From the NCBI GenBank assembly GCA_024280975.1, contig JAMXLQ010000235.1, forward strand, positions 1 through 13,428: a DNA stretch of 13,428 nt, written 5' to 3'. A model generated the notes under the pieces. It saw only the letters and a list, made by a program, of their open reading frames with translations, searched no databases and was not told where the DNA came from. Position numbers and translations under genes: made by a program. This document shows, one piece after another, positions 12,934 through 13,428 of the stretch (the first letter of the stretch is position 1; each line of letters begins with the position of its first letter). The stretch comes from Methanosarcina sp. Lineage in GTDB: Archaea > Halobacteriota > Methanosarcinia > Methanosarcinales > Methanosarcinaceae.

Positions 12934-13428
12934 CTACCATAAAAATGGAATTAATCTATAACGAACTTTTTGGCAGTATTCTTTATAGCCTGATAGATTT
13001 TTAGATAGAAACTTTTCTTCATCAAGAAGTCTCCAGATAATTCCCAGCGTAAAGGGAATAAATATGAGTAAACCCCACCACGAGCCAAGTGCGAGAGGGA
13101 TGCCTAACATCATAATGAGACCACTAACATACAATGGATGGCGTACTATGCTATACGGTCCAGTTGTTATTACTTTTTGATCGGCGGCTACTTCGATAAT
13201 TGCGGACGCAAAAGCGTTTTCTCTGAAAACGAGAAATAGTAGAAAAAATCCCAACGCCACAAGAGTGTCTCCCAGAATGACTATGTAGAACGGGACATGC
13301 GACCAACCAAAACGATGGTCAAATGCGGAAATAACGAGAAAGGCGATAAACAGTATGGAGGAAAAAAGCTGTATAAGTTTCTGAGTTTTTTCCTTTTCAG
13401 CACCTGGTCCAGCATTAACCCTACGAGC
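12934..13428 (-). CDS. Isoprenylcysteine carboxyl methyltransferase/PEMT-like membrane protein, partial
   Basis: This is the C-terminal 164 residues of an integral membrane methyltransferase-like protein; the frame is open to the right edge, so the 5' end is missing. It begins with a basic segment and GPGAEKEKTQKL, then three to four hydrophobic segments. The cofactor-binding C-terminal core is typical of the ICMT/PEMT superfamily: GPYSIVRHPLYVSG, a GSWWGLL helix, LLDEEKFL and YKEYCQKVRYRLIPFLW. The GTG at 13260 is internal. In archaea and bacteria the substrate of this family is usually unknown, often a small molecule or lipid instead of a prenylated protein. Residues for S-adenosylmethionine binding (RHPxYxG) are intact. 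Confidence 0.87.
   Translation of the reverse strand, partial: ARRVNAGPGAEKEKTQKLIQLFSSILFIAFLVISAFDHRFGWSHVPFYIVILGDTLVALGFFLLFLVFRENAFASAIIEVAADQKVITTGPYSIVRHPLYVSGLIMMLGIPLALGSWWGLLIFIPFTLGIIWRLLDEEKFLSKNLSGYKEYCQKVRYRLIPFLW

Noticed and set aside
1..13428. tRNA, rRNA or known riboswitch
   Set aside because: No cloverleaf, rRNA core sequence or recognised riboswitch was found by eye in the intergenic regions; a tRNAscan or Rfam search would be decisive.

Overview
The window looks like chromosomal DNA of a methanogenic archaeon, most likely Methanosarcina or a close relative. The reasons are long AT-rich intergenic stretches with archaeal TATA boxes, a GAF/PAS/HisKA_2 sensor kinase, secreted seven-bladed propeller proteins with PKD domains, and a universal stress protein preceded by a TATA box. 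The genus is inferred from gene content and style; no rRNA or tRNA gene is present to confirm it.

Left part (1-4600): the 3' part of a DHA2-type MFS exporter runs off the left edge. A gene-free 870-bp stretch follows. It carries one copy of a duplicated segment made of a hairpin with a T tract, a decayed promoter and a relic of a small membrane-protein gene. Next is an orphan sensor histidine kinase, preceded by a short ORF whose end overlaps the kinase start. Downstream of the kinase lies the second, intact copy of the duplicated segment. It has a clear TATA box and an 82-residue protein with two membrane segments, overlapped by a poorly supported ORF.

Middle part (4600-9780): a single-domain universal stress protein with a complete ATP-binding motif is followed by two paralogous secreted proteins in tandem. 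Both share the N-terminal signal peptide, two C-terminal PKD domains, the C-terminal tail and the 3' flank. They differ in the propeller: one has WD40/TolB-like blades, the other YVTN blades. Their 3' flanks form matching stem-loops with at least one compensatory base-pair change. A third copy of part of that flank lies upstream of the first gene. This pair is the most distinctive part of the window.

Right part (9780-13428): a PepD-type M20 dipeptidase on the plus strand converges on three minus-strand genes: a CPBP intramembrane protease, a small one-helix membrane protein, and an ICMT/PEMT-like methyltransferase cut by the right edge. About 200 bp packed with imperfect palindromes separates the convergent genes.

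Apart from the propeller pair, the genes do not form an evident pathway. Most appear to be single transcription units with their own promoters. Several starts are overlapped by short upstream ORFs, which may mean translational coupling or may be chance in AT-rich DNA.
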